A DNA stretch of 64,000 nt from positions 1 to 64,000 of the forward strand of contig JAQVEG010000007.1 of NCBI GenBank assembly GCA_028697725.1, read 5' to 3'. The translations under genes and the position numbers were made by a program. The DNA is from Anaerostipes sp. GTDB taxonomy: Bacteria > Bacillota > Clostridia > Lachnospirales > Lachnospiraceae. The notes beneath the pieces were generated by a model, which was not told where the DNA came from, made no database searches, and was given only the letters and a program-made list of their open reading frames with translations. Below are positions 1 to 8,130 of this stretch, piece by piece (positions within the stretch are counted from its first letter, which is position 1; the number at the start of each line of letters is the position of its first letter).

Positions 1-54
1 AAGAAAAGATTTGATGAAGAATTTCTGTATGATGTTTTGAAGATACACAAATAG
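1..54 (+). CDS. 3' end of an unidentified gene cut by the window edge
   Basis: Frame 1 is open from the first base and reads 17 codons (ending DVLKIHK) to a TAG at 52-54, three bases before tRNA-Asp. The run is too short to assign a family. It could be chance, but its use of AAG, GAA and ATA fits the local coding style. Confidence 0.45.
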   Translation, partial: KKRFDEEFLYDVLKIHK

Positions 55-57
55 TAT

Positions 58-131
58 GGCCCGGTGGCTCAGCCGGTTAGAGCGCCGCCCTGTCACGGCG
101 GAGGTCGTGGGTTCGATTCCCATCCGGGTCG
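58..131 (+). tRNA. tRNA-Asp(GTC)
   Basis: Complete cloverleaf. The acceptor GGCCCGG pairs with CCGGGTC, and the discriminator is G131. The anticodon stem CCGCC/GGCGG closes loop CTGTCAC, so the anticodon is GTC. The T arm carries GGTTCGATTCC. CCA is not encoded. This is the first of five tRNAs in tandem. Confidence 0.96.
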
Positions 132-151
132 TTAATTTAATAAGTATTTAT

Positions 152-224
152 GGGATCATAGCTCAGCTGGGAGAGCACCTGCCTTACAAGCAGGGGGTCA
201 CAGGTTCGAGCCCTGTTGGTCCCA
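152..224 (+). tRNA. tRNA-Val(TAC)
   Basis: Cloverleaf with acceptor GGGATCA. The anticodon stem CCTGC/GCAGG closes loop CTTACAA, giving anticodon TAC. The T loop GGTTCGAGCC is present and the 3' end is A224. It lies 20 bases after tRNA-Asp, so the two are probably co-transcribed. Confidence 0.95.
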
Positions 225-308
225 TTTTTAATAAAAGACCACAAACGAAGTTACATAAATGTTTATAGTCTTTAATTTTTTACTTTATATATAGTAAAAA
301 GTGCATAT

Positions 309-381
309 GCCGTTGTGGCTCAATTGGCAGAGCAGCTGATTTGTAATCAGCAGGTTACCGGTTCAAGTCCGGTCAACGGCT
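309..381 (+). tRNA. tRNA-Thr(TGT)
   Basis: Acceptor GCCGTTG pairs with CAACGGC (374-380) and the discriminator is T381. The anticodon stem GCTGA/TCAGC closes loop TTTGTAA, giving anticodon TGT. The 84-base gap before it is AT-rich and contains no gene. Confidence 0.95.
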
Positions 382-429
382 TACCTTGAAATGATTTTGA
401 AATGATCATTTCGAGTTAATCATATATTT

Positions 430-511
430 GGAGGGATTCCCGAGCGGCCAAAGGGGGCAGACTGTAAATCTGTTGGCAACGCCTTCGAAGGTTCGAATCC
501 TTCTCCCTCCA
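430..511 (+). tRNA. tRNA-Tyr(GTA)
   Basis: Class II tRNA of 82 bases with a long variable arm. Acceptor GGAGGGA pairs with TCCCTCC. The anticodon stem GCAGA/TCTGT (one wobble pair) closes loop CTGTAAA, giving anticodon GTA. The extra arm follows the anticodon stem, as expected for bacterial tRNA-Tyr. Confidence 0.95.
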
Positions 512-532
512 GTTTGACAGAATATGTCATAA

Positions 533-605
<73 letters not shown>

Positions 606-607
606 TG

Positions 608-639
608 AAGAGTAATTCATTTGAATTGCTCTTTTTTTT
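608..639 (+). terminator. Terminator of the tRNA cluster
   Basis: The arms AAGAGTAATTCA and TGAATTGCTCTT form a 12-bp stem with one wobble pair and a tiny loop, followed by a run of T (632-639). It ends the five-tRNA transcript and separates it from the yaaO-like gene. Just downstream a TTGCTC...TATGAT pair (626-655, 18-bp spacer) is a weak candidate promoter for that gene. Confidence 0.85.
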
Positions 640-684
640 GTGTATTCTATATGATAGAATATAAGAGATTTAAGGAGCTAACGT

Positions 685-2064
685 ATGAAATATCCTATCA
701 TAGATAAGTTGGAAAAATTAAAAATAGATGGATGTTATCCATTTCATATGCCAGGACATAAGAGAAAAAAACTGGATATATTTAGAGCAGATTTATTTTC
801 TTATGATATTACAGAGATAACAGGATTTGATGATCTACATCATCCAGAGGGAATGATAAGAGATACCATGGATTTTATGAAAGAGATTTATGGAACAAAA
901 GAAAGTTATTTGTTGGTAAATAGTAGTACAGCTGGGATTTTGGCAGCAATATCCGCTGTATGCAACTCAAAAGATACGATTTTAATTTCAAGAAATTGTC
1001 ATAAATCCGTATATCATGCAATCCAATTGTTGAATTTGAATCCAATATATATTTATCCAAAGATTGAACATGAGATCTGTAAGCCGGTGAACAAAGAGAA
1101 AATTGAGGAAATATTAGATAAACATGTGGAGATTAAGGCAGTGGTGATTGTTTCGCCAACTTATGAAGGAAATGTAAGTGATATTAAATCAATTTCACGA
1201 ATACTTCATAAAAAAGGGGTACCATTGATTGTAGATGAAGCCCATGGAGCTCATTTTTGTTTTCACGAGAAGTTTCCACAAAGTGCAGTGGAACAGGGAG
1301 CAGATATTGTTATTCAGAGCCTTCACAAGACACTTCCATCATTAACCCAGACAGGATTATTACATTATAACTCACAGATAATAGAAAAAGAAAAAGTGGA
1401 AGAATACTTGAGTATTTACCAGAGTAGTAGTCCCTCTTATATACTTATGGCATCCATAGATTATTGTGTCAGGATGTGTAGAGAAAGAAAAGATTTATTC
1501 CAGAAGTATGTGGATTCTTTGCAGGATTTGAGAAGAGAGTTAAAGAATTTAAAATATTTGTCATTAATGAACAGTGATGATATAGGAAAGATTGTTATTT
1601 CTACAGAGAATACAAATATAACAGGGGAAGAACTCTTTGAAGGGATGAGGGATAAGTATCATATAGAGCTGGAGATGGCGGAAACATCTTATGTAATTGC
1701 TATGACAAGTATTTGTGATGATTCTGAAGATTTACAACGATTAAGAGATGCATTGTTTGAAATTGATCAGACGTTAGAGCATGTGATGAAAAATGAAAAG
1801 AGATGCTGGTCGTTTCAAAATAAAATTCAAATGACACCTAATCAAGCAAGAAGAAAAGAAAAAAAGCAAGTAGATTATAGAAAAACAGAAGGAAAGATAG
1901 GTGCGAGTTTTGTTTATTTATATCCACCAGGAATACCTATTATAGTACCTGGAGAGGAGATAACAAAAGAGGCGATTCTTAAAATAGACGAATATAGAAG
2001 TGTTGGAATGAATGTAATTGGGTTAAAAGACCAGAAGATATATATTGTGAATGAAAGGAAATAG
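685..2064 (+). CDS. Orn/Lys/Arg decarboxylase-family PLP enzyme (YaaO-like)
   Basis: A fold-type I PLP enzyme of 459 residues related to the lysine/arginine/ornithine decarboxylases (YaaO/SpeA group). Visible features are the N-terminal FHMPGHK, the DEAHGAH stretch before the PLP site, and SLHKTLPS, whose Lys215 should form the Schiff base. The C-terminal part contains YPPGIPIIVPGE, typical of this family's small domain. The start follows an AAGGAG site. It heads a syntenic block with tmk and holB, as in Bacillus. The substrate cannot be read from sequence. Arginine or lysine decarboxylation feeding polyamine synthesis is the family expectation. Confidence 0.88.
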   Translation: MKYPIIDKLEKLKIDGCYPFHMPGHKRKKLDIFRADLFSYDITEITGFDDLHHPEGMIRDTMDFMKEIYGTKESYLLVNSSTAGILAAISAVCNSKDTILISRNCHKSVYHAIQLLNLNPIYIYPKIEHEICKPVNKEKIEEILDKHVEIKAVVIVSPTYEGNVSDIKSISRILHKKGVPLIVDEAHGAHFCFHEKFPQSAVEQGADIVIQSLHKTLPSLTQTGLLHYNSQIIEKEKVEEYLSIYQSSSPSYILMASIDYCVRMCRERKDLFQKYVDSLQDLRRELKNLKYLSLMNSDDIGKIVISTENTNITGEELFEGMRDKYHIELEMAETSYVIAMTSICDDSEDLQRLRDALFEIDQTLEHVMKNEKRCWSFQNKIQMTPNQARRKEKKQVDYRKTEGKIGASFVYLYPPGIPIIVPGEEITKEAILKIDEYRSVGMNVIGLKDQKIYIVNERK

Positions 2065-2065
2065 T

Positions 2066-2686
2066 ATGGGATTATTTATAACAATGGAGGGGCCAGATGG
2101 AGCTGGGAAATCAACCCAAATCGATTTATTAAGAGACTATTTATTAGAGAAAGGTTATGATATAATAGTATGTAGGGAACCAGGCGGTACCGAGATTAGT
2201 GAATCAATTCGTCAGATTATTTTGAATAAGGATTATACCAAGATGGGTAATATGACGGAATTACTTTTATATGCGGCAGCGAGAGCACAGCTGGTAGAAG
2301 AGGTGATTCGTCCAGCAATTGAAGAAGGCAAAGTTGTAATTTGTGATCGATTTTTAGAGTCATCTGTGGTTTATCAAGGAATTGCAAGAGGCATGGGAAT
2401 TGAGTTGGTGTATAAGGTTAATGAATATGCAATTGGAGATATGATGCCGGATTTAACGGTTATGATTGATCTTGACGCCGAAGAAGGAATTCAAAGAAAG
2501 AAGAATCAGACGGAACTGGACCGCATGGAACGTGAGAGTATTGAGTTTCATGAAAAAGTAGTAGATGGATATCGCAGTCTGCTAGATCAAGGACTAGACA
2601 GAATAAAAAGAGTAGATGGAATGCAGCCAGTGGATGCAATTCAGACACGCATTCGTGAACTGGTCAATAAATTAATTGAAAGTTAG
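2066..2686 (+). CDS. tmk: Thymidylate kinase
   Basis: Phosphorylates dTMP to dTDP for DNA synthesis. The 206-residue protein has the P-loop GPDGAGKST at residues 8-16, the DRFLES motif near residue 95 and an arginine-containing lid. The start at 2066 is chosen because an AAAGGA site precedes it by a few bases. An in-frame ATG at 2051 would overlap the upstream gene and has no ribosome site. The neighbour downstream is holB, the same pairing as in Bacillus, but the yaaQ and yaaR genes found between them there are absent. Confidence 0.95.
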   Translation: MGLFITMEGPDGAGKSTQIDLLRDYLLEKGYDIIVCREPGGTEISESIRQIILNKDYTKMGNMTELLLYAAARAQLVEEVIRPAIEEGKVVICDRFLESSVVYQGIARGMGIELVYKVNEYAIGDMMPDLTVMIDLDAEEGIQRKKNQTELDRMERESIEFHEKVVDGYRSLLDQGLDRIKRVDGMQPVDAIQTRIRELVNKLIES

Positions 2687-2697
2687 AAGAGGATACT

Positions 2698-3690
2698 ATG
2701 AAGAGTTTTGAGCGTATTATTGGACATAAGAATATTGTATTTCATTTTGAAGAAGCAGTTCGGAGTGGGAAGATTTCTCACGCGTATTTATTAAGCGGAG
2801 AGAAAGGATCAGGGAAAAAGACAGTTGCGACAGCATTTGCAAAGGCATTGTTGTGTGAGCATCATGATGGATGTGGAGAGTGTCAGTCTTGTCTTCAAAT
2901 TGAATCTGAGAACCATCCGGATTTGATTTATGTAAAACATGAAAAGTATGATATTCGGGTAGATGATATTCGAGAACAGGTGAATGGAACTATTTTTACA
3001 AAACCATATAGTAGCCCATACAAGATTTATATTATTGATGATGCAGAAAGAATGAATCAAGGTGCATCCAATGCATTACTTAAAACGTTGGAAGAGCCAC
3101 CTGAATATGCGATTATTCTATTACTAGCAAATAATAAGGACAAGATTATGGACACAATTCAGTCAAGATGTGTGTCTATGGCACTAGGAACAATTGCTAA
3201 AAAAGAAATGATGGATTATTTGTTAAAGTATACAGATGCTTCTAAAGACAGAATTGAATTCTGTGTGGATTTTTCTCTTGGTAATTTGGGAAAGGCAAAG
3301 CATTATCTTGTAAACGAGAAGTTTTTTGATATGATGAATGAGTCATTGAGAATTGTTCAATACTTAAATGATATGGAAATTTATGAAGTGATTTCTTATT
3401 TAAAATCATTAAATCAATACCGAGAAGAAATCTACGATTTTCTTGATATTTTAACAGCTTGGTATCGAGATGTATTGATGCTTAAAACAACAGGTTCTGT
3501 GAATCATCTGATATTTAAAGATAAGTATACAGAGTTAAATAAGCAAGAAATCTATGTTTCTTTTGAAGGAATCACACATATTTTAGATGAGATTTCAAAG
3601 ACTAGAGTTCGTTTAGATGCTAATGTTAATTTTGATGTAGCATTAGAGTTATTGCTACTTACAATAAAGGAGAATGGCAAAGTATGGTAG
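2698..3690 (+). CDS. holB: DNA polymerase III delta' subunit
   Basis: Clamp-loader subunit, 330 residues. It has an AAA+ Walker A-like GEKGSGKK near residue 34, a zinc module with cysteines in CEHHDGCGECQSC (about 53-66), Walker B-like IIDDAERM near 105, and the SRC sensor motif (QSRC, near 158). The C-terminal third is the helical collar domain. It follows tmk by 11 bases and overlaps the next gene by 7 bases, so it is part of one operon. The family acts with gamma/tau and delta to load the sliding clamp. Confidence 0.93.
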   Translation: MKSFERIIGHKNIVFHFEEAVRSGKISHAYLLSGEKGSGKKTVATAFAKALLCEHHDGCGECQSCLQIESENHPDLIYVKHEKYDIRVDDIREQVNGTIFTKPYSSPYKIYIIDDAERMNQGASNALLKTLEEPPEYAIILLLANNKDKIMDTIQSRCVSMALGTIAKKEMMDYLLKYTDASKDRIEFCVDFSLGNLGKAKHYLVNEKFFDMMNESLRIVQYLNDMEIYEVISYLKSLNQYREEIYDFLDILTAWYRDVLMLKTTGSVNHLIFKDKYTELNKQEIYVSFEGITHILDEISKTRVRLDANVNFDVALELLLLTIKENGKVW

Positions 3691-4556
3691 ATGTAGTTGG
3701 AGTGCGTTTTCGCACTGCAGGAAAAGTATATTTTTTTGATCCCAAAGAGTTTCATATAAAGTGTGGAGACTGTGTTATTGTAGAAACTGCAAGAGGTTTG
3801 GAATATGGAAAAGTTGTATCTGCAAGAAAACAGATTAAGAAAGAATCTGTGACAGATGAGCTAAAACCAGTCATACGCATTGCTACAAAGCAGGATCAAA
3901 AAAAAGCAGAAGAGAATCGAGAGAAGGAAAAAGATGCATATCGTATTTGTAGTGAAAAGATTAAAGAACACAAGCTGGAGATGAAGCTTGTATCTACAGA
4001 ATATACCTTTGATAATAATAAAGTATTATTTTATTTTACTGCAGATGGGCGTGTAGATTTTCGTGAATTGGTAAAGGATTTGGCAACTATATTCCGTACA
4101 AGAATTGAGTTAAGACAAATTGGCGTGCGAGATGAAGCGAAGATGCTTGGAGGAATTGGAGTGTGTGGGCGACCATTATGCTGCAGCACTTATTTATCAG
4201 AATTCGCACCAGTATCAATTAAGATGGCAAAAGAGCAGAGTTTATCTTTGAATCCTACTAAGATTTCAGGGATTTGTGGAAGGCTTATGTGCTGCTTGAA
4301 AAATGAGCAGGACACATATGAGTATCTAAACTGCAAACTTCCAAGAATTGGTGAGAGGGTAAAAACTTTTGACGGAATATCAGGAGATGTTCAGCGTGTA
4401 AATATTCTTCGACAAAAAGTCAGATTGATTATTGAAGATGAAAATGGGGACAGAACAGTTGAAGATTTCAAGATTGATGATTTAGACTATCAACCAAAGA
4501 AATTCAAACCCCAGAAAAGAAAACCGAAAGGAAATCAAAAGAAACATGAAAAGTAG
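3684..4556 (+). CDS. ricT: PSP1-domain protein RicT (YaaT)
   Basis: 290 residues. The PSP1 domain occupies about residues 60-210, with two cysteine clusters, VCGRPLCC and ICGRLMCC. In Bacillus RicT such cysteines bind an iron-sulfur cluster in the RicAFT complex, which supports RNA processing by RNase Y, competence and sporulation. The tail is very basic (KKFKPQKRKPKG), consistent with RNA contact. It overlaps holB by 7 bases and the next gene by 11. The partners RicA and RicF are not in this window. Confidence 0.9.
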   Translation: MVDVVGVRFRTAGKVYFFDPKEFHIKCGDCVIVETARGLEYGKVVSARKQIKKESVTDELKPVIRIATKQDQKKAEENREKEKDAYRICSEKIKEHKLEMKLVSTEYTFDNNKVLFYFTADGRVDFRELVKDLATIFRTRIELRQIGVRDEAKMLGGIGVCGRPLCCSTYLSEFAPVSIKMAKEQSLSLNPTKISGICGRLMCCLKNEQDTYEYLNCKLPRIGERVKTFDGISGDVQRVNILRQKVRLIIEDENGDRTVEDFKIDDLDYQPKKFKPQKRKPKGNQKKHEK

Positions 4557-5295
4557 ATTACTGCCAGATGAAAGGATAGATGATTTAGGTATTCGTGGAT
4601 ATGAGATTATTCAAAAGGAACATGGTTTTCGATTTGGTATGGACGCAGTGCTGTTGTCGTCTTTTGCAAAGGTAAAAGCCGGTGCAAAGGTGCTGGATTT
4701 GGGAACAGGAACTGGAATTATTCCGATTTTAATGGAAGCCAAAACAAAGGGAAAGCATTTCTTTGGATTGGAAATACAAAGTGAGATGGCCAAGATGGCT
4801 CAAAGAAGCGTAATGGGAAATCACTTAGAAGAAAAAATTCAAATCGTAGAAGGTGATATTAAAGAAGCTTCTACGATTTTTTCACATGATTCCTTTGATG
4901 TAATTACTTCGAATCCACCATATATGATTGGAAATCATGGGCTGCAGAATCCAGAAGAAGAAAAAGCAATTGCACGTCATGAAATTTTATGTGACTTTAA
5001 GGATATATCAGAAACCTGTCGGAAATTATTAAAAAATAAAGGTAAATTTTTTCTTGTACATAGATGTTTTCGTCTGGCTGAGATAATGAAAACACTGCAG
5101 CAAGATGGACTAGAACCAAAGAGAATACGATTTGTACATCCGTTTATTGATAAAGAACCGAATATTTTTTTATTAGAGGCGGTAAAGGGTGGAAATTCAA
5201 GAATGATTGTAGAGCCGCCATTAATTGTGTATAAAGATACCAATCAATATACAGATGAGATATATGAGATTTATGGAATGAAGAAGGAGACGTAG
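4546..5295 (+). CDS. trmN6: tRNA1(Val) (adenine-N6)-methyltransferase-like (YabB)
   Basis: 249-residue class I SAM methyltransferase. Motif I is LDLGTGTGIIPI near residue 50 and the N6-adenine signature is NPPYM near residue 123. The family (YfiC/TrmN6 in E. coli, YabB in Bacillus) methylates A37 of tRNA-Val. The position between ricT and rsmI is the same as in Bacillus, which supports the assignment. The gene overlaps ricT and ends immediately before the rsmI start. Confidence 0.85.
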   Translation: MKSRLLPDERIDDLGIRGYEIIQKEHGFRFGMDAVLLSSFAKVKAGAKVLDLGTGTGIIPILMEAKTKGKHFFGLEIQSEMAKMAQRSVMGNHLEEKIQIVEGDIKEASTIFSHDSFDVITSNPPYMIGNHGLQNPEEEKAIARHEILCDFKDISETCRKLLKNKGKFFLVHRCFRLAEIMKTLQQDGLEPKRIRFVHPFIDKEPNIFLLEAVKGGNSRMIVEPPLIVYKDTNQYTDEIYEIYGMKKET

Positions 5296-6156
5296 ATGGC
5301 AGGAATATTATATTTATGTGCAACACCAATTGGAAATCTAGATGATATGACGTTCCGAGCAATTGATACATTAAAAAGAGTAGATTTGATTGCAGCGGAG
5401 GATACGAGACACAGCCGAAGGCTGTTAGATCATTTTGATATTAAGACAAGAATGACAAGTTATCATGAATACAATCGAGTGGAAAAGGCAAAATATCTAG
5501 TGGAGCTTTTAGAAGATGGAAAGAATATTGCTGTGATTACAGATGCAGGAACTCCGGGGATTTCAGATCCAGGAGAAGTTCTAGTAAGATTGTGTCACGA
5601 AGCCAAAATCCAAGTGACATCCCTTCCAGGAGCATGCGCACTGATTAATGCACTTGTCTCTTCGGGGCAGGAAACGAGAAGATTTGCGTTTGAGGCATTT
5701 TTGCCCATGGACAAAAAGGAAAGAAAGCAAATATTAAATCGTTTAGAGATGGAAGATCGCACAATTATTTTATATGAGGCACCTCATCGTCTCCTTCGTA
5801 CCTTAGAAGAATTGTTAGCACATCTGGGAAATCGCTCTATGACATTATGCAGAGAATTAACAAAACAGTATGAAACTATTTTTTTATCGGATATAAAAAG
5901 TATTTATGAGTACTATACGGAGAACCAAATTAAAGGGGAATGTGTTTTAGTCATTGAAGGAAAATCTTTAGAAGAACAGAAAAAAGAAGAAGAAAAAAAT
6001 TATTTGGCAATGGATCTTGAGGATCATATGAATCTATATTTAGAGAAGGGACACTCAAAGAAAGATGCCATGAAACAGGTGGCAAAAGATCGGGGTGTTG
6101 GGAAACGAGATATTTATCAGGAATTATTGCAAAAAAATAAAGACCATAAATCATAA
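5296..6156 (+). CDS. rsmI: 16S rRNA (cytidine1402-2'-O)-methyltransferase
   Basis: 286 residues of the tetrapyrrole-methylase fold. It begins with the family hallmark YLCATPIGNLDDMT and carries AEDTRHSRRLL, TDAGTPGISDPG and SLPGACA. RsmI 2'-O-methylates C1402 in the decoding centre. It starts directly after the trmN6 stop codon and closes this operon. A palindrome around its stop codon serves as terminator. The length matches the family. Confidence 0.95.
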   Translation: MAGILYLCATPIGNLDDMTFRAIDTLKRVDLIAAEDTRHSRRLLDHFDIKTRMTSYHEYNRVEKAKYLVELLEDGKNIAVITDAGTPGISDPGEVLVRLCHEAKIQVTSLPGACALINALVSSGQETRRFAFEAFLPMDKKERKQILNRLEMEDRTIILYEAPHRLLRTLEELLAHLGNRSMTLCRELTKQYETIFLSDIKSIYEYYTENQIKGECVLVIEGKSLEEQKKEEEKNYLAMDLEDHMNLYLEKGHSKKDAMKQVAKDRGVGKRDIYQELLQKNKDHKS

Positions 6157-6176
6157 TGATTATGGTCTTTATTTTT
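6136..6176. terminator. Bidirectional terminator between rsmI and the abrB-like gene
   Basis: A near-perfect palindrome (AAATAAAGACCATAA ... TTATGGTCTTTATTT) lies across the rsmI stop codon, with an A-run on one side and a T-run on the other. It can terminate both converging genes. Confidence 0.85.
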
Positions 6177-6435
6177 ATTTAAATTCAAGTCCAGCAAGTC
6201 GCGCTAATTCAATAATTGAGTCTTTTGATACTTTCTTGCCTTTATATTCAACAAGATTTTCCATGTCTCCAGTAAAAATATCAGCTGGACAATACTTCTT
6301 CAAAATAACGGTATCTTCGTCTACAAAAATTTCTAGAGGATCTTTTTCGTTAACGTCAAGATTTCTACGCAGTTCAATTGGTAGAGTAATTCGTCCAAGC
6401 TCGTCGAGCTTTCTTACGATTCCAGTGCTCTTCAT
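6175..6435 (-). CDS. AbrB/SpoVT-family transition-state regulator
   Basis: 86-residue DNA-binding protein. The N-terminal swapped-hairpin AbrB domain includes VRKLDELGRITLPIELRR. The C-terminal part (YCPADIFTGDMENLV) matches the AbrB/Abh branch more than SpoVT, which has a longer GAF domain. AbrB proteins control the switch from growth to stationary phase and sporulation. The ATG follows an AAGGAGGT site. It sits between rsmI and metG as abrB does in Bacillus, but on the opposite strand and next to spmAB. Confidence 0.9.
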   Translation of the reverse strand: MKSTGIVRKLDELGRITLPIELRRNLDVNEKDPLEIFVDEDTVILKKYCPADIFTGDMENLVEYKGKKVSKDSIIELARLAGLEFK

Positions 6436-6474
6436 TTCGCTACCTCCTTTTTAATAAAATCAATCTCACTACAA

Positions 6475-6503
6475 AGAATAGCACATCTAAAAAAAGATGT
6501 CAA
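6475..6503 (-). promoter_or_regulatory. Sigma-A promoter of the abrB-like gene
   Basis: On the minus strand a perfect TTGACA (6498-6503) is followed after exactly 17 bases by TATTCT (6475-6480). The transcript would have a leader of about 35 bases. The spacer contains a 6-bp inverted repeat (ACATCT/AGATGT) that could bind a regulator. Confidence 0.75.
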
Positions 6504-6587
6504 TTTTCTATAAAAAATATGTGCAATTGTAATAAAAATATAATTATTTTGCATATATTTATAAAAAGTCCAATGACAGGTGGAAAA

Positions 6588-7154
6588 TTGAACTATTTAT
6601 GGAGTGTACTAATTATTTCTGGAATTATTGTTGGATGTTTTAATGGTACTTTATCTCAAGTATCAGATGGTATTCTTACTTCATCGAAAGAAGCAATTGA
6701 ACTTTGTATTTTAATGGTTGGAATTGTGGGAGTATGGAATGGGATTTTAAATGTGGCAAATTGTCTTGGGATGACAAAAAAATTAGAAAAAATAATTCAA
6801 CCATTGATTCATTTAATATTTTATGATGTAAAAAACAAAAAGGCAAAGGAATATATTAGTTTAAATATTGTGGCAAATATTCTTGGACTTGGGTGGGCAG
6901 CTACCCCTTCTGGAATTCAGGCAATGAAAGAACTGAAAAAAGAAAGTGGTTCAGGAAATATAGCAAGTAATGCAATGTGCAATCTGCTAATTATCAATAT
7001 TTCGTCACTGCAGTTGATTCCAATTAATATTATTGCTTATCGAAGTCAATATGGAAGCTTGAATCCTATGAAAATATTATTGCCTTCGATCTTGGCAACC
7101 TCAGTGAGTACAATTGCAGCAATTTTATTTTGTATGGCGATGAGGAGGAAATAA
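6588..7154 (+). CDS. spmA: Spore maturation protein A
   Basis: 188-residue membrane protein of the nucleoside-recognition (Gate) family. With SpmB it is needed for spore core dehydration in Bacillus. Several hydrophobic segments are visible, along with the SpmA-type stretch ANILGLGWAATPSGIQAM. The start is taken at TTG 6588, preceded by AGGTGG. The encoded N-terminus then reads M-NYLWSVLI, as in known SpmA. An in-frame ATG at 6519 adds 23 unlikely residues. spmB follows with one base between the genes. Confidence 0.88.
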   Translation: MNYLWSVLIISGIIVGCFNGTLSQVSDGILTSSKEAIELCILMVGIVGVWNGILNVANCLGMTKKLEKIIQPLIHLIFYDVKNKKAKEYISLNIVANILGLGWAATPSGIQAMKELKKESGSGNIASNAMCNLLIINISSLQLIPINIIAYRSQYGSLNPMKILLPSILATSVSTIAAILFCMAMRRK

Positions 7155-7155
7155 T

Positions 7156-7647
7156 ATGATAGGAATTCTTATTCTAGGAATTTTACTATACGGAATTATA
7201 TTGGGGAGGGATATGTATAATCCCTTTTTAGAAGGGGTAAAACAAGGGATACAAATTGTATTTGAATTGGTGCCTACCATGCTTGCCCTTTTTTTGGCGG
7301 TGCAGGTGTTTCGTACTTCGGGAGCCCTTGATATGGCTGTTTATGCATTGTCACCTTTAGCGAGAATTATAAAACTTCCAGAAGAGGTACTGCCTATTAT
7401 ATTTGCAAAATTATTTTCTTCTTCAGCGGCGACAGGATTTTTACTGGATATATTTAAGACAAAAGGCCCAGACAGTGGAGTGGGAAATCTAGCATCTATT
7501 ATGTTAAGCTGCACAGAAAGTTGTTTTTATGTTGTTTCAATTTATTTTTCTACAGTAAAAATTACGAAAACAAGGTATACAATTCCTGGAGCTTTGTTTG
7601 CAACCGCTGCTGGAATTGCAGCAAGTATTTTTTTTCAAAACATATAA
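7156..7647 (+). CDS. spmB: Spore maturation protein B
   Basis: 163 residues with four or five hydrophobic segments. Conserved features include PFLEGVKQG near the N-terminus, LPIIFAKLFSSSAATGFL and LSCTESCFYVVSIYF. It pairs with SpmA in spore maturation. A strong GAGGAGG site sits inside the spmA 3' end, so the two are translated from one message. It is slightly shorter than the Bacillus protein. Confidence 0.9.
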   Translation: MIGILILGILLYGIILGRDMYNPFLEGVKQGIQIVFELVPTMLALFLAVQVFRTSGALDMAVYALSPLARIIKLPEEVLPIIFAKLFSSSAATGFLLDIFKTKGPDSGVGNLASIMLSCTESCFYVVSIYFSTVKITKTRYTIPGALFATAAGIAASIFFQNI

Positions 7648-7682
7648 AAGGCGACCCCTATAAAATTGGGATCGCCTTTTTG
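7647..7682 (+). terminator. Terminator after spmB
   Basis: AAAAGGCGACCCC and TGGGATCGCCTTTTT pair around a short AT loop and end in a T-run. The gene on the other side converges and starts its stop codon here, so the hairpin may serve both. Confidence 0.85.
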
Positions 7683-8117
7683 CTAATTCTTTTTTTCATA
7701 ATAATCTTTAAAATATTGTAAGGCTTTAATTAAAGCCTTTTCCTCTTCCGGAGACATGGAATCAAGAATACCGCTAATCATTTGTGTATGGAATGACTGG
7801 TGGTGTAAAAAAGCTTTTTTTCCTTTCTCCGAAAGTGAAATATATACAACACGACGGTCTTTTTCACTTCGAGTCCGCTTAACGTAACCTTTTTTTAATA
7901 GACTATTAATGGCAATTGTTAAAGTGCCAACTGTGATATTAAGAGATTTTGCAATTGTGGACATATTCTTTGAAGAATCATAACCAATGGCATTTATAAT
8001 ATGCAAATCTTTATTTGAAATATTTTTAAATTCCGCTGTAATAATTGCCTTTTCTTCCTGGTATGAAATTTGATGAAATAAGTCAACAATAAGACTGTTA
8101 AATTCTTCTTTTGTCAC
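7683..8117 (-). CDS. MarR-family transcriptional regulator
   Basis: 144-residue winged-helix regulator. The recognition region is SKNMSTIAKSLNITVGTLT (about 49-67), followed by the wing SEKDRRVVYISLSEKG. The start is GTG at 8117 behind AAAGGAG. It resembles FabT-type MarR proteins of Firmicutes, but no fatty-acid genes are adjacent, so its target is unknown. It follows pckA with 13 bases between, and read-through from pckA is possible. Confidence 0.85.
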   Translation of the reverse strand: MTKEEFNSLIVDLFHQISYQEEKAIITAEFKNISNKDLHIINAIGYDSSKNMSTIAKSLNITVGTLTIAINSLLKKGYVKRTRSEKDRRVVYISLSEKGKKAFLHHQSFHTQMISGILDSMSPEEEKALIKALQYFKDYYEKKN

Positions 8118-8130
8118 AGTAGCTCTCCTT

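Noticed and set aside
56-268. Open frame across tRNA-Asp and tRNA-Val
   Set aside because: Reads straight through two complete tRNA genes and has no ribosome site; translation of tRNA sequence is an artefact.
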